Of a stretch of 64,000 nt of DNA, positions 10,190 through 21,410 are shown one piece after another. The notes under the pieces are model-generated. The model did not search any database and was not told the origin of the DNA. It was given only the letters and a program-made list of their open reading frames with translations. This DNA comes from Apodemus sylvaticus (lineage: Eukaryota > Chordata > Mammalia > Rodentia > Muridae): NCBI RefSeq assembly GCF_947179515.1, contig NC_067473.1:103232282-103296281 (forward strand). Direction: 5' to 3'. Position 1 is the stretch's first letter; every line of letters starts with the position of its first letter. A program made the translations under genes and the position numbers.

Positions 10190-13100
10190 ACTTATCAGTG
10201 ACTGCATTCCATGTGTGTTCTTTTGTGAATGAGTTACCTCACTTAGGATGATATTTTCCAGTTCCAAACATTTGCCTAAGAATTTCATGAATTCATTGCT
10301 TTTAATTGCTGAGTAGTATTCCACTGTGTAAATATACCACATTTTCAGTATCCATTCCTCCATTGAGGGACATCTGGGTTCTTTCCAGCTTCTGGCTATT
10401 ATAAATAAGGCTGCTATGAACATAGTGGGGCATGTGTCCTTATTGAATGCCAGGGAATCCTCTGGGTGCCCAGGAGTGGTATAGAAGGGCCCTCCGGAAG
10501 TGTCATGCCCAGTTTTCTGAGGAACTGCCAGACTGATTTACAGAGTGGTGGTACCAACTTGCATTCCCACCAGCAGTGGACGAGCGTTCCTCTTTTTTCA
10601 CATCCTTGCCAACACCTGCTGTCTCCAGAGTTTTTAATCTTAGCCATTCTGAGTGGTGTGAGGTGAAATCTCAGGGTTGTTTTGATTTACATTTCCATAA
10701 TGACTAATGATGTTGAACATTTCTTAAGGTGCTTCTCAGCCATTCGAAGTTCTTCAGGTGAAAATTTTTTGTTTAGCTTTGTACCCCATTTTTTAATAGG
10801 GTTATTTGGTTCTCTGGAGTCTAACTTCTTGAATTCTTTGTATATATTAAATATTAGCCCTCTGTCTGATGTAGGGTTGCTGAAGATCTATTCCCAATTT
10901 CTTGGTTGCTGCTTGGTCCATTTGACAGTGTCCTTTGCCTTACAGAAACTTTGCAGTTTTATGAGGTCCCATTTGTCAATTCTTGATCTTAGAGCATAAG
11001 CTATTGGTGTTCTGTTCAGGAACTTTTCCCATGTGCCCATGTCCTCAAGGGTCTTCCCCAGTTTCTTTTCTATTAGTGTGTCTGGTTTTATGTGGATGTC
11101 CTTGATCCACTTGGAGTTGAGCTTAGTACAAGGAAATAAGAATGGATCAATTTGAATTCTGCATGCTGACCTCCAATTGAACCACCACCATTTGTTGAAA
11201 AGGCTATCTTTTTTTCCACTGGATGGTTTCAGCTCCTTTGTCAAAGATCAAGTGACCATAACTGTGTGGGTTCATTTCTGGGTCTTCAATCCTATTCCAT
11301 TGATCTACCTGCCCGTCACTGTACCAATACCCTGCAGTTTTTGACACTATTGCTCTGTAGTATTGCTTGAGGTCTGGAATACTAATTCCCCCAGAAGTTC
11401 TTTTACTGTTGAGAATAGTTTTCACTATCCTGTGTTTTTTTGTTATTCCAGATGAGTTTGAGAATTGCTCTTTCTAACTCTGTGAAGAATTGAGTTGGGA
11501 TTTTGAAGGGGATTGCATTGAATCTGAATGTTTCTTTTGGCAAGATGGCCATTTTTATTATATTAATCCTGCCATTTCATGAGCATAGAAGATTTTTCCA
11601 TTTTCTGAGGTCTTCTTTGATTTCCTTCTTCAGAGTCCTGAAGTTCATGTCATACAGAACTTTCACTTGTTTGATTAGAGTAACACCAAGATACTTTATA
11701 TTGTTTGTGGCTATTGTGATGGGTGTCATTTCCCTACTTTCTTTCTCAGCCTGCTTATCCTTTGAGTATAGGAAGGCTACTGATTTGCTTGAGGTTATTT
11801 TATAACCAGCCACTTTGCTGAAGTTTTTATCAGCTGTAGGAATTTTCTGGCGGAGTTTTTTGGGTCACTTAGTTATACTATTGTATTGTCTGCAAATAGT
11901 GATAGTTTGATTTCTTCTTTTCTAATTTGTATCCCTTTGAACACCTTACGTTGTCCAATTGCTCTAGCTAGAACTATGTTGAAAAGATATGTAGAGAGGG
12001 GGGAGCCTTGTCTAGTCACCGATTTTAGTGGGATTGCTTCAAGTTTCTCTCCATTTAGTTTGATGTTGGCTACCAGTTTGCTGTATATTGCTTTTACTAT
12101 GTTTAGGTATGGGCCTTGAGTTCCTGTTCTTTCCAAGAATTTTAGCATGAAAGGATGGTGAATTTTGTCAAATGCTTTTTCAGCATCTAATGAAATGACC
12201 ATGTGGTTTTTATTCTTTGAGTTTGTGTATATAGTGGATTGCATTGATGGATTTCCATGTATTGAAACATCCCTGCTTCCCTGGGATGAAGCCTATTTGA
12301 TCATGGTGAATGATTGTTTTGATGTGCTCTTGCATTTGGTTGGCAAGAATTTTATTGAGTATTTTTGCATCGATATTCATAAGGGAAATTGGCCTGAAGT
12401 TCTCTTTCTTTGTTGGATCTTTGTGTGGTTTTGGTATCAGCGTAATTGTGGCTTCATAGAACGAGTTGGGTAGTGTTCCTGATTCTATTTTGTGGAATAG
12501 TTTGAAGAGTATTAGTGTTAGGTCTTCTTTGAAGGTCTGATAGAATTCTGCACTAAAACCATCTGTTCCTGTGCTTTTTTTGGTTAGAAGAGTTTCTATG
12601 ACTCATTCTATTTCTTTAGGGGTCATGGGACTGTTTAGATGATCTATTTGATCCTGATTTAATTTTGGTATTTAGTATCTGTCTAGGAAATTGTCCATTT
12701 CCTCCAGATTTTCCAGTTGTGTTGAGTATAGGCTTTTATAGTAGGATCTGATGATTTTTTGACTTTCCTCAGTTTCTGTTGTTATATCCCCCTTTTCATT
12801 TCTATTTTTGTTAATTTGGATACTGTCTCTGTGCCCTCTGATTAGTCTGGCTAAGGGTTTATCTATTTTGTTGATTTTCTCAAAGAACTACCTCCTGATT
12901 TTGTTGATTCTTTGTATTGTTCTCTTTGTTTCCACTTGATTGATTTCAGCCCTGAGTTTGATGATTTCCTGTCTTATACTCCTCCTGGGTGAATTACCTT
13001 CTTTTTGTTCCAGGGCTTTCAGGTGTGCTGTTAAGCTGCTAGTGTATGCTCTCTCCAGTTTCTTTCCGGGGGCACTCAGGTCTATGAGTTTTCCTCTTAG

Positions 13101-14031
13101 TACTGCTTTCATTGTGTCCCATAAGTTTGGGTATGTTGTGCCTTCATTTTTATTAAATTCTAAAACGTCTTTGATTTCTTTCTTTATTTCTTCCTTGACC
13201 AAGGTATCATTGAGTAGAGTATTGTTCACCTTCCATGTGTATGTGGGATTTTTGTTGTTTTTGTTGTTATTGAAGACCACTTTTACTCCATAGTGATCTG
13301 ATAGGAGGCATGGGATTAGATCTATCTTTTTATATTTGTTGAGGTCTGTTTTGTGACCAATTATATGATTGATTTTGGAGAAGGTACCATGAGGTGCTGA
13401 GAAAAAGGTATATTCTTTTGCTTTAGGGTGAAATGTTCTATATCTATCTGTTATATTCAATTGGTCCAAAGCTTCAATTAGTTTCACTGTGTCCCAGTTT
13501 AGTTTCTGTTTTCCCAATTGGTCCATTGAGAGAGTGGAGTGTTGAAGTCACCCACAATTATTGTGTTAGGTTCAATGTGTGCTTTGAGCTTTTGTAAAGT
13601 TTCTTTTATGAATGAGGGTACCCTTGCATTTGGAGCATAGATGTTCAGAATTGAGAGTTCTTCTTGGTAGATTTTTTTTTGACCAATTAGAAGTGTCCTT
13701 CTGTGTGTCTTTTGATGACTTTAGATTGAAAGTCAGTTTTATCTGATATTAGAATGGCTACTCTGGCTTGTTTCCTGAGACCATTTTCTTATAAAATTGA
13801 TTTCCAGTCTTTTACTCTGAGGTAGTGTTTGTCTTTGACACTGAGGTGTGTTTCCTGTATGCTGCAAAATGTAGGGTCCTGTTTATGTATCCAGTCTGTT
13901 AGTCTATGTCTTTTTATTGGGAAATTGAGTCCATTGATGCTAAGAGATATTAAGGAATAGTAATTATTACTTCCTGCTATTTTTGATGTTATTTTTATAT
14001 TTGAGTGGTTATCTTCTTTTGGGTTTGATGG
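10190..14031 (-). pseudogene. LINE-1 ORF2 remnant (endonuclease, reverse transcriptase)
   Basis: ORF2 encodes the AP-type endonuclease and reverse transcriptase of L1. Minus-strand fragments appear in order. The N-terminus is at 13789-14031, with INGLNFPIKRHRLTDW and SIQETHL. The endonuclease end with an SDH motif and the following linker are at 12888-13526. The reverse transcriptase core is at 11873-12244, with LDAEKAFDKI. The C-terminal domain spans 10190-11425, including WNRIEDPEMNPHSYGHLIF and MWYIYTVEYYSAI. The second aspartate of the catalytic ADD box is Asn (codon 11885-11887), and a stop follows at 11873-11875. Several frameshifts separate the pieces. Confidence 0.95.
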
Positions 14032-14039
14032 AAGAAGGT

Positions 14040-15273
14040 TACTATGTTGCTTTTTCCAGGGTGTAGTTTCCCCCCTTGTATTGGTGTTTTCCACCTATTA
14101 TCCTTAGTAGGGCTGGGTTTGTGGAAAGATATTGTGTAGATTTGGTTTTGTTATGGAATATCTTGGTTTCTCCATCTATGGTGATTGACAGTTTTGCTGG
14201 GTATAGTAGTATTGGCTGGCATTTGTGTTCTCTTAGAGTCTGTATGACATCTGCCCAGGATCTTCTAACTTTCATTGTCTCTGGTGAGGATTCTGTGTAA
14301 TTCTGATAGGTCTTCCTTTATATGTTACTTGGCCTTTTTCTCTTACTGCCTTTAATATTCTTTCTTTGTTTAGTACATTTGGTGTTTTGATTATTATGTG
14401 AAGGGAGGTATTTCTGTTCTGTTCCTGTCTGTTTGGAATTCTGTAGGCTTCTTGTATATTCATGGGCATCTCTTTCTTTAGGTTAGGGAAGTTTTCTTCC
14501 ATAATTTTGTTGAAGATATTTGCTGGCCCTTTAAGCTGTAAATCTTCACTCTCATCTATACCTATAGTCCTTAGGTTTGGTCTTCTCATTGTGTTCTGGA
14601 GTTCCTGGATGTTCTGGGATACAAGCTTTTGGCATTTTGCATTTTTTTTGACTGTTGAGTCAATGGTTTCTATGGTATCTTTGGCTTCTGAGATTCTTTC
14701 TTCCATCTCTTGTATTCTATTGTTGATATTTGCATCTATGGCCCCTGATTTCTTCCCAAGCTTTTCTATCTCCAAATCTGTCACCCTTTGTGATTTCTTA
14801 ATTGTTTCTACTTCTATTTTTAGATCCAGGATGGTTTTGCTCAGTTCCTTCATTTGTTTGTGTTTTCCTTTAATTCTTTGAGAGATTTTTGTGTTTCCTC
14901 TTTCATGACTTCTGCCATTTGACTCACTTTCTCTTGCATTTCTTTAAGATTTTTTTTTTGTGTGTGTGTGTGTTTCTTCTTTATAGGCTTCTATCTTTTG
15001 AGCCTTATTCTCCTGAATTTCTTTAAGTGATTTTTGTGTTTCCATTATACGGATTTCTAGCTCATTCATGTTCCCCTGTAATTCTTTAAGAGATTCATTT
15101 ATGTCCTTTTTGTGTTCTTCTAGCAGCATCATGGCCAGTGATTTTAAATACAAATCTTGTTTTTCTAGTGTGTTGGCATATCCAGGACTTGCTGATGTTG
15201 GAGAGTTTGGTTCAGACACTGCCATATTGCCTAGATTTCTGTTAGTAACATTCCTATGTTTGCCTTTTGCCAT
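14040..15273 (-). pseudogene. LINE-1 ORF1 remnant (RNA-binding coiled-coil protein)
   Basis: ORF1p is the trimeric RNA chaperone of L1. The start MAKGKHRN is at 15273. An upstream in-frame methionine at 15450 only reads leader sequence. The N-terminal part runs to about 14946 and includes heptad-like KSLKEIQENKAQKIEAYKEE. It is cut by a GT run at 14961-14974 that would read as THTHT. The frame resumes at 14853-14272 (coiled coil, then RRM-like MRRPNLRTIGID). It shifts again near 14280, and the C-terminal domain is at 14275-14042 (WADVIQTLREHKCQP). Confidence 0.95.
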
Positions 15274-15665
15274 TTGGTTATCTCTGGTGTTAGTTGGTCC
15301 TGTTGTTACTGGCTGGTGCTTGAACCTCCTGTGAGTCTGTAAGACTATTTCCGCACCACTGGATGACTGGGATTCCCCTGGCAAAGATTGCTGATGTGCT
15401 GCCCTACTCTTGGGTGCCACTGGAGCCTTGGTGTGTCTTGCTACAAGCAATGTTATACTCAGGTTTTCTCTGTCTACCTGGTGCTGCCTGTCTGCTCAGT
15501 CCAGGAGCGAAGACAACACATGCTGCAGGGGACCTTTTTCAAGTGCTGTTCAGTCTGTATGGCAAACGTTCCCCCACAGGACTGGCATATAGATGGCTCC
15601 CAGAGCTGCCCAGGCCCTGGGAGCCGGCAGAAGCCTGATGGGCTGGGACCCAAGTGATGTTCTGT

Positions 15666-15880
15666 AATTTTTTTCAAATGAAGCAACCTGACCAATTTTT
15701 CTGTTTGCATGCTTTGCCATGTTTCCATTGTTCTCAGAAATAACTTTCTATGTTATTCAAATAGAACTTCACAAATGCACAGTGGAATCAAAATCAGTAA
15801 TGTAATACAAAAAATGAGTATTATTACTATGTAACAGCAAAACTGAGATATAAGAGAAAAATAAAATACTACTGGATATC
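15666..15880. other. Spacer between two head-to-head L1 5' ends
   Basis: About 215 bases of AT-rich sequence lie between the leader of the minus-strand L1 and the leader of the plus-strand L1. I cannot say exactly where either leader ends. No TATA-like box or monomer array is evident. It separates the arms of a large imperfect inverted repeat. Confidence 0.55.
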
Positions 15881-18548
15881 CAGGAGTGCAGGGAACACGG
15901 TTGTGGCAGAGCAGCTGGGACAGGGTCCTTCCAGGCCCCACCTATACCCAGGAGCAGGGATGCTCCACAGCCCTATACCAGGGAAGAGATGGTCTCCTTG
16001 GGTGGTGAGAAAGGCTTGTAGGTCCAGGGGTAGGAAAAGCTCCAGGTAGAGTCAACAGGACCAACTAACACCAGAGATAATCAGATGGCAAAAGACAAAT
16101 GCAAGAACATTACCAACAGACACAAAGGCAACATGGCACCATCCAAACACAGTTCTTCCACAACAGCAAGTCTTGGATACTCCCACACACCAGAAAAGCA
16201 AGATTTGGATTTATATCATAGCTTATGATGCTGATAGAGTGCTTCAAGAAGTACATAAATTACTTCCTTGAAGAAATACTGGAAAAGACAATCACACAAG
16301 GGAAGGAATTGAACAAAACCATTCAGGATCTAAAAATGGATGTAGAAACAATAAAGAAATCACAAAGTGAAACAATTCTGGAGATAGAAAACCTAGGAAA
16401 GAATTCAGGAGTGATAGATGCAAGCATCAACAACAGAATATGAGAGATAGAAGAGAGATTCTCAGGTGCAGAAGATCCTGTAGAAAACATTGACTCAAAA
16501 GTCAAAGAAAATACAAAGTGCAAAAAGCTCCTAAACCAAAACATCTAGGAAATCTAGGATACAACGAGAAGACCAAACCTAAGGATTATAGGTATTGAAT
16601 AGAGTAAATATTTCCAGCTTAGACGGCCAGTAAATGTCTTCAACTAAATTATAGAAGAAAACATCCCTAACCTAAAATACGAGATGCCCATGAACATATA
16701 AGAAGCCTACAGAACTCCAAATAGATTTGATCAGAAAAGAACTTCCTCCTGTCACATAATAATCAAAACACCAAATGCACTAAACAAAGAAAGAATATTA
16801 AAAACAGTAGGGGAAAAATTCAAGTAACATATAAAGGCAGACCTATCAGAATTATACCAGACTTCTTGCCATAGATTATGAAAGCCAGAAGATGTCATAC
16901 AGACTGCAAGGGAACACAGGGAACACAAATTAACCCACTCACCTATGGTCACTTGTTCTTTGACAAAGGAGCTAAAACCATCCAGTGGAAAAGAGATAGC
17001 CTTTTCAACAAATGGTCCTGGTTCAACAGGCAGTTAGCATGCCAAAGAAAGCAAATCGATTCATTCTTATCTTCTTGTACAATGCTCAAGTCTAAGTTGA
17101 TCAAAGACCTCCACCTAAAACCAGATATACTGAAACTAATAGAAAAGAAAGTGGGGAAGTGAGCACATGAGCACAGGGGAAATTTTCCTGAACAGAACAC
17201 CAACAGCTTATGCTCTAAGATCAAATATTGACAAATGGGACGTCATAAAATTGCAAATCTTCTCTAAGGCAAAGGACACTGTCAATAGAACAAAATAGCA
17301 ACCAACAAATTGGAAAAAGATCTTTACCAGTCCTATATCCAATAGAGGGATAATATTCAATATATACAAAGAACTCAAGAATTTAGACTCCAGAGAACCA
17401 AATAACCCTATTAAAAATGAGGTACAGAGCTAAACAAAGAATTCTTAGCCGAGAAAGACTAAATGGCTGAGAACTACCTAAAGAAATGTTCAGCATTCTT
17501 AGTCATCAGGGAATTGCAAATCAAAACAACCATGAGATTCCACCTCACACCAGTCAGAATGGCTGAGATTAAATCTCGGGGGTAGCAGTTGCTGGAGAGG
17601 ATGTAGAGAAAGGGGAACATTCTTTCATTGCTGGTCGGATTGCAAGCTGGTAAAACCATCTGGAAGTCAGATTGGTGGTAGAAAATTGGACATAGTATTA
17701 CTAGAGGACCCAGCTATACCACTTCTGGGCATATACTCAGAAGATGCCCCAACATGTAATAAAGATACATGTTTCACTATGTTCATAGCAGCCTTATTTA
17801 TAATAGCCAGAAGGTAGAAAGAACCCAGATGTCACTCAACAGAGGAATGGATACAAAAAATGTGGTACACATGTGGAGTACTATTCAGTTATTAAAAACA
17901 ATGAATTCGTGAAATTTTTTAGGCAAATGAATGGAGCTAGAAAATATCATGCTGAGTGAGGTAACAATTACAAAACACTACACATGGTATGCACTCAGTG
18001 GTAAGTGGATATTAGCCCAAAAGCTTCAGAATACCCAAGACATAATTCACAGACCAACCAAAGTCAAGATGAAGGAAGACCAAAGCATGGATACTTTGGT
18101 CCTTCTTAGAAGTTGTATCAAAATTTCCATGGCTCACAGCCAACCAATAGACTGAGCATATGGTTCCCAATGGAGCAGCTAGAGAAAGGACCCAAGGGGC
18201 TGAAGAGGTTTGTAGCCCCATAGGAGGAACTATAATATGTACTAATCAGTATCCCCAGAGCTCCCAGTGACTAAACCATCAACCAAAGAGTACACATGGA
18301 GTGACCCATGGCTCCAGCTACATATGAAGTAGAGGATGGCTATTTCAGACATCAATGAGAAGAGAGGCCATTGGTCCTATGAAGGTGCGATGCCCTAGTG
18401 TAGGAGAATGCCAGGTCAGGAAAGCGGTGGTGGGGGGTTGTTAAGCAGGGGAAGGGGGATGCGATATGGGGATTTTGGAGAGGTATCAAGGAAAGGGATA
18501 CCATATGAAATGTAAATAAAGCAAATATATAATATAATAAAAAATTAA
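15881..18548 (+). mobile_element. LINE-1, plus strand, with about 3 kb deleted internally
   Basis: Has a 5' leader (15881-16084), an ORF1 start ATGGCAAAAG at 16085 and ORF1 sequence with many stops to about 16935. It then joins directly to ORF2 C-terminal sequence (frame INPLTYGHLFFDKGAKTIQW at 16928 onward), the ORF2 end near 18013, and a 3'UTR with 'aggccattggtcctatgaagg' ending near 18548 in an A-rich tail. The endonuclease and reverse transcriptase regions are absent. The 5' leader differs from that of the neighbouring minus-strand copy, so the two belong to different lineages. Confidence 0.93.
16085..16935 (+). pseudogene. LINE-1 ORF1 remnant, plus strand
   Basis: The start codon lies in ATGGCAAAAGACAAATG, matching the ORF1 start of the neighbour. 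A recognisable coiled-coil stretch is open at 16225-16443 (LNKTIQDLKMDVETIKKSQSE). Stops at several sites and loss of the C-terminus by the internal deletion make it non-functional. Confidence 0.9.
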
Positions 18549-18619
18549 AAGAAGAAAATACTATTGGATAATGTAGGCGTTCTATTGCTGTGAAGAGACA
18601 CCACGACCATGGCAACTCT

Positions 18620-18801
18620 CTTACCCCCACTGCGGCCGCCCCCCCCCCCCCCCCCCCGGTTTTTATGAGACAGGGTTTCTCTGTGTAACCCTGGCTGTCC
18701 TGGAACTCACTCTGTAGACCAGGCTGGCAACAAACTCAGAAATCCACCTGCCTCTGCCTCCCAAGTGCTGGGATTAAAGGTGTGTGCCACCACCGCCTGG
18801 C
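18620..18801 (-). mobile_element. B1 SINE, minus strand, 15-bp target-site duplication and odd tail
   Basis: The B1 body is at 18661-18801 (reverse of the CAGGCGGTGGTGGC head through GAGAAACCCTGTCTC). GACCATGGCAACTCT flanks it at 18605-18619 and 18802-18816. Instead of an A/T tail, the space between body and duplication holds 'cttacccccactg', a NotI octamer GCGGCCGC at 18632-18639, and a 19-base C run ending at 18657. Confidence 0.95.
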
Positions 18802-18847
18802 GACCATGGCAACTCTTAGAACAACCACAACAACAAAAAACAAAAAA

Positions 18848-19268
18848 CCCAGCTGCAATACTTCACACCTGTATTCAGTGCTCCTACTGTGAGATGGAGG
18901 CAGAGACAAGAGAATTGTGCAGAAGTTCACAGGCTGGATCACCTAGAGCAGGAAGAACCATAGAACTAACAAGAGAACCCTACATCAACAGGGTGAAAGT
19001 AGAGAACCAACTTTCTTCTGAAAGTTATCTTCTGACATATGTATAGGTACAGGTACGGGTACAGGTATGGGTATGGGTACAGGTAAAGGTATGGGTATGG
19101 GTATAGGTATAGGATGATATAGGTATAGGTATAGGATGGTATAGGTATAGGCATAGGCATAGGCATAGGCATAGGTATAGGATGGTATAGGTATAGGTAT
19201 AGGTATAGGATGGTATAGGTATAGGATGATATAGGTATAGGATGGTATAGGTATGGCTATAGGTATAG

Positions 19269-19304
<36 letters not shown>

Positions 19305-19364
19305 CCACTGTGACATACCTGCACCCACATTCACATACATAAAATAAAATAAAATTTTATATTA
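18848..19364 (+). mobile_element. B4/RSINE1-like SINE with expanded repeat tail
   Basis: The body at 18848-19034 carries a B1-related 'cacctgtattcagtgctcc' block, GAGGCAGAGACAAGAGAAT, and 'gttatcttctgac'. It is followed by the hexanucleotide and CA arrays and then an ATAAAATAAAATAAAA tail. The subfamily is uncertain. It split the repeat described at 18566-19725. Confidence 0.6.
19036..19303. repeat. (GGTATA)n hexanucleotide array followed by (CA)n
   Basis: About 235 bases are built from GGTATA, GGTACA, GGTATG and GGCATA hexamers. A longer unit ending GGATGGTATA or GGATGATATA recurs roughly every 24-60 bases. A (CA)16 run follows at 19271-19303. Minus-strand frames give long PIPIPSYTYTY-type proteins that are repeat translation. 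Confidence 0.95.
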
Positions 19365-19753
19365 GGAAAAAGAAAGGAAAGCATTTGATTGGAGCTGGCT
19401 TACAGTTTCAGAATTTTAGTTTATTATCATCATGTTGGGAAACATGGCAGCCTCTAGGCAGCCATGAGAATCTGAAAGTTCTGCATCCAGATCTGAAGAG
19501 TGTAAGAAGAGAGAGTGTGAGAGACAGGACCTGGCTTGAGCATTTGAAACCCCAAATCTCACCTCTGGTAACATATACACTTCCTGCAACCAGGCCACAT
19601 CTCATATCTACTCCAACAAAGTCACATTTCTTAATTCCTATCAAGTATCATCACTCCCTAATTACCAAGCATTCAAATATATGAGCCTATGGGGGCCATT
19701 CCTATTCAAACTATAACAGATAACTTTGTAAATAGCCTCAAATACTCTTTTTA

Positions 19754-19754
<1 letters not shown>

Positions 19755-19789
<35 letters not shown>

Positions 19790-19945
19790 TTTATGTGTGA
19801 GTGCCTAAAGAAGACGGCATCAAATCCTCTAGACCTGGAGTTCCAGGTGGTTGTATTCTGACCCACTTGGGTGCTTGGAACCAAACTTGGGTCCTCTGTA
19901 TGAGCAACAAGTGCTCTTAATTTCCGAGGAATCTCTCCAGCTGCA
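19755..19945 (-). mobile_element. B3 SINE, minus strand, with GT run
   Basis: A (TG)n run at 19757-19788 is followed by GAGTGCCTAAAGAAGACGGC, a 'ttgggtcctctgtatgagcaac' block and AATCTCTCCAGCTGC at the right end. This is the reverse of a B3 from tail to head. Confidence 0.88.
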
Positions 19946-20189
19946 CAAATACCATTTTGAAGCTTTCTATGTCAGTAACAAATTGGTAAATAGAGCATCC
20001 AAATTAGAATTTGTCATTGCATTAGGCCCTCTATCCAGTTAGACCTAAGTTCAAATGTTTCTTTCTCCAGAGCTAGGCAGGTGGTTTGGGATTTAAAATG
20101 GCCTCTAGTCTAATCTCAGAACTTACGTTTTACCTGGATATGTAAATTAAGTGATGTTCAAGATAGCATCATTGATCCTACATTTTTTT

Positions 20190-20780
20190 CTCTTTAATCT
20201 TTATTTTTCCCTCATACATTACATCCTGTCTGCAGTATTCTCCTCCCTCAGTGTCTCCATGCTGCATTGTTCCTCTCCCTTAGATCTCCTTTTTCCATTG
20301 CTTCCCCTCAGACAAGTGCATGCCTCCCAGGGACATCAAACATGGCATAACAAGCTACAAGACCAGGCGCATACCATCACATTAAGGATGGACTAGGGAA
20401 CCCAGTAGGAGTAATAAGGTCCCACAGGAAGGCAAAAGAGCCAGAGCCAGCTCTACTCCCATTGTTAGAAATCCTATAAAAGCACCAAGCTACTCACTCA
20501 CCAATAACATATTTGCAGGGGACCTAGGTTGGACCCCTACTGGTTCTCAGTTCTCTGCAAGCCTTCATGAGTCCATATCGGCTGACTCTATGGACCATAT
20601 GCTTGTGTGCCCCTGGCCCCTCTAGTTCCTCCTAACCTTCCTCCTGCTTCTACAAGGGCTATCTGAACTGCAGCTAATGTTTGGCTGTGGGACTTGCATC
20701 TGCTCCCATCAGCTGCTGGGTGAGGTCTCTCTGGTCTCTCTGAAGCTGAGCCGAGCATTTTTCAACAAGTGAGAAGTGGC
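20190..20780 (-). mobile_element. Old LINE-1 (Lx-type) 3'UTR, minus strand
   Basis: Reading along the plus strand, blocks occur in the order expected for a reversed L1 3'UTR: CAGACAAGTGCATGCCTCCC, CATCAAACATGGCATAAC, CCCAGTAGGAGTAATAAGG, TAAAAGCACCAAGCTAC, CTAATGTTTGGCTGTGGG, and CCCATCAGCTGCTGGGTGAG. No coding sequence. Confidence 0.85.
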
Positions 20781-21128
20781 CTCAGAATGAGCAGTAAACA
20801 CAGTGTAGCACTTCTAGGCCAAGGCTAAGAAGGGAAGGTGTACATCAACATGCAGTTAAAGACACACCACCAAAATCTTCCCTGTCCGACCAGTCTGACT
20901 TTCCCACTTGTCATCTCCAGGGGCCTTCACACATTAAATGTATTTGCCTCCAATTTTCTCTGAATCTTCCCCATTTTACAGTTTAAACTCTGCAGCTTCT
21001 TAAGAGTCCATACAATTTGATGTCCTGTTGTCTTTTGCCTTTAAAAAAGCTCCAGAAGGAAAGCTGCTCCACAGGTGGCTGTCTCTGCAGTCAGCAATTG
21101 CTTTTTAACAGCTTTTTGCCTTCAGGCA

Positions 21129-21152
21129 TTGTGTGTGTGTGTGCGCGCGCGC

Positions 21153-21198
<46 letters not shown>
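21129..21198. repeat. (GT)n(GC)12(GT)n alternating array
   Basis: Seventy bases of uninterrupted alternating purine and pyrimidine. A 25-base GC core at 21143-21167 is flanked by GT runs on both sides. Frames crossing it read as ARARAR or VCVCVC and are not genes. Confidence 0.98.
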
Positions 21199-21200
<2 letters not shown>

Positions 21201-21410
21201 CATCAAAACTAGATTTTAAAAATAAACACATGCCTAGAGTTTGCACATTTCTTCATCAAAAATATCTTGTACTAAATAATAAATGTGAATGTATAAAATT
21301 GTAAGTAATTAATTACATAGCAACCTGTTCTCTAATGAACTAGAGTGTGTTTATTCCACTTAAATGCATCAATTTTCAGGTCATTCAAGGCTATCAAAGA
21401 ATCCCAAACA

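Larger units (their letters stand above)
9940..15665 (-). mobile_element. Near-full-length LINE-1, minus strand, inactive
   Basis: About 5.7 kb on the minus strand: a roughly 390-bp 5' leader (15665 to 15274), ORF1, a short gap, ORF2, and a 3'UTR ending near 9940 at 'attttctatattctttg'. Both ORFs are broken by frameshifts and stops, so the copy cannot mobilise itself. No target-site duplication was found by eye. It lies head to head with the plus-strand L1 that starts near 15881. Confidence 0.95.
18566..19725 (-). mobile_element. Rodent medium-reiterated repeat (URR1-like), split by B1 and B4-like insertions
   Basis: The left piece (18566-18619, resuming 18802-18822) has GTTCTATTGCTGTGAAGAGAC and ACCACGACCATGGCAACTC. 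The right piece (about 19372-19725) has GATTGGAGCTGGCTTACAG, CATCATGTTGGGAAACATGG, AACCAGGCCACATCTC and 'gagcctatgggggccattc'. Together they form one element in the same orientation as the copy at 48108. Class placement (non-autonomous DNA transposon) is tentative. Confidence 0.65.

Noticed and set aside
15274..15450. Upstream in-frame methionine extending L1 ORF1 by 59 residues
   Set aside because: The extension translates L1 leader sequence. The recognised ORF1 start MAKGKH is at 15273.
18966..19330. Several overlapping frames encoding Tyr/Pro/Ile/Thr repeats
   Set aside because: Same hexanucleotide array in different frames; not a protein-coding gene.
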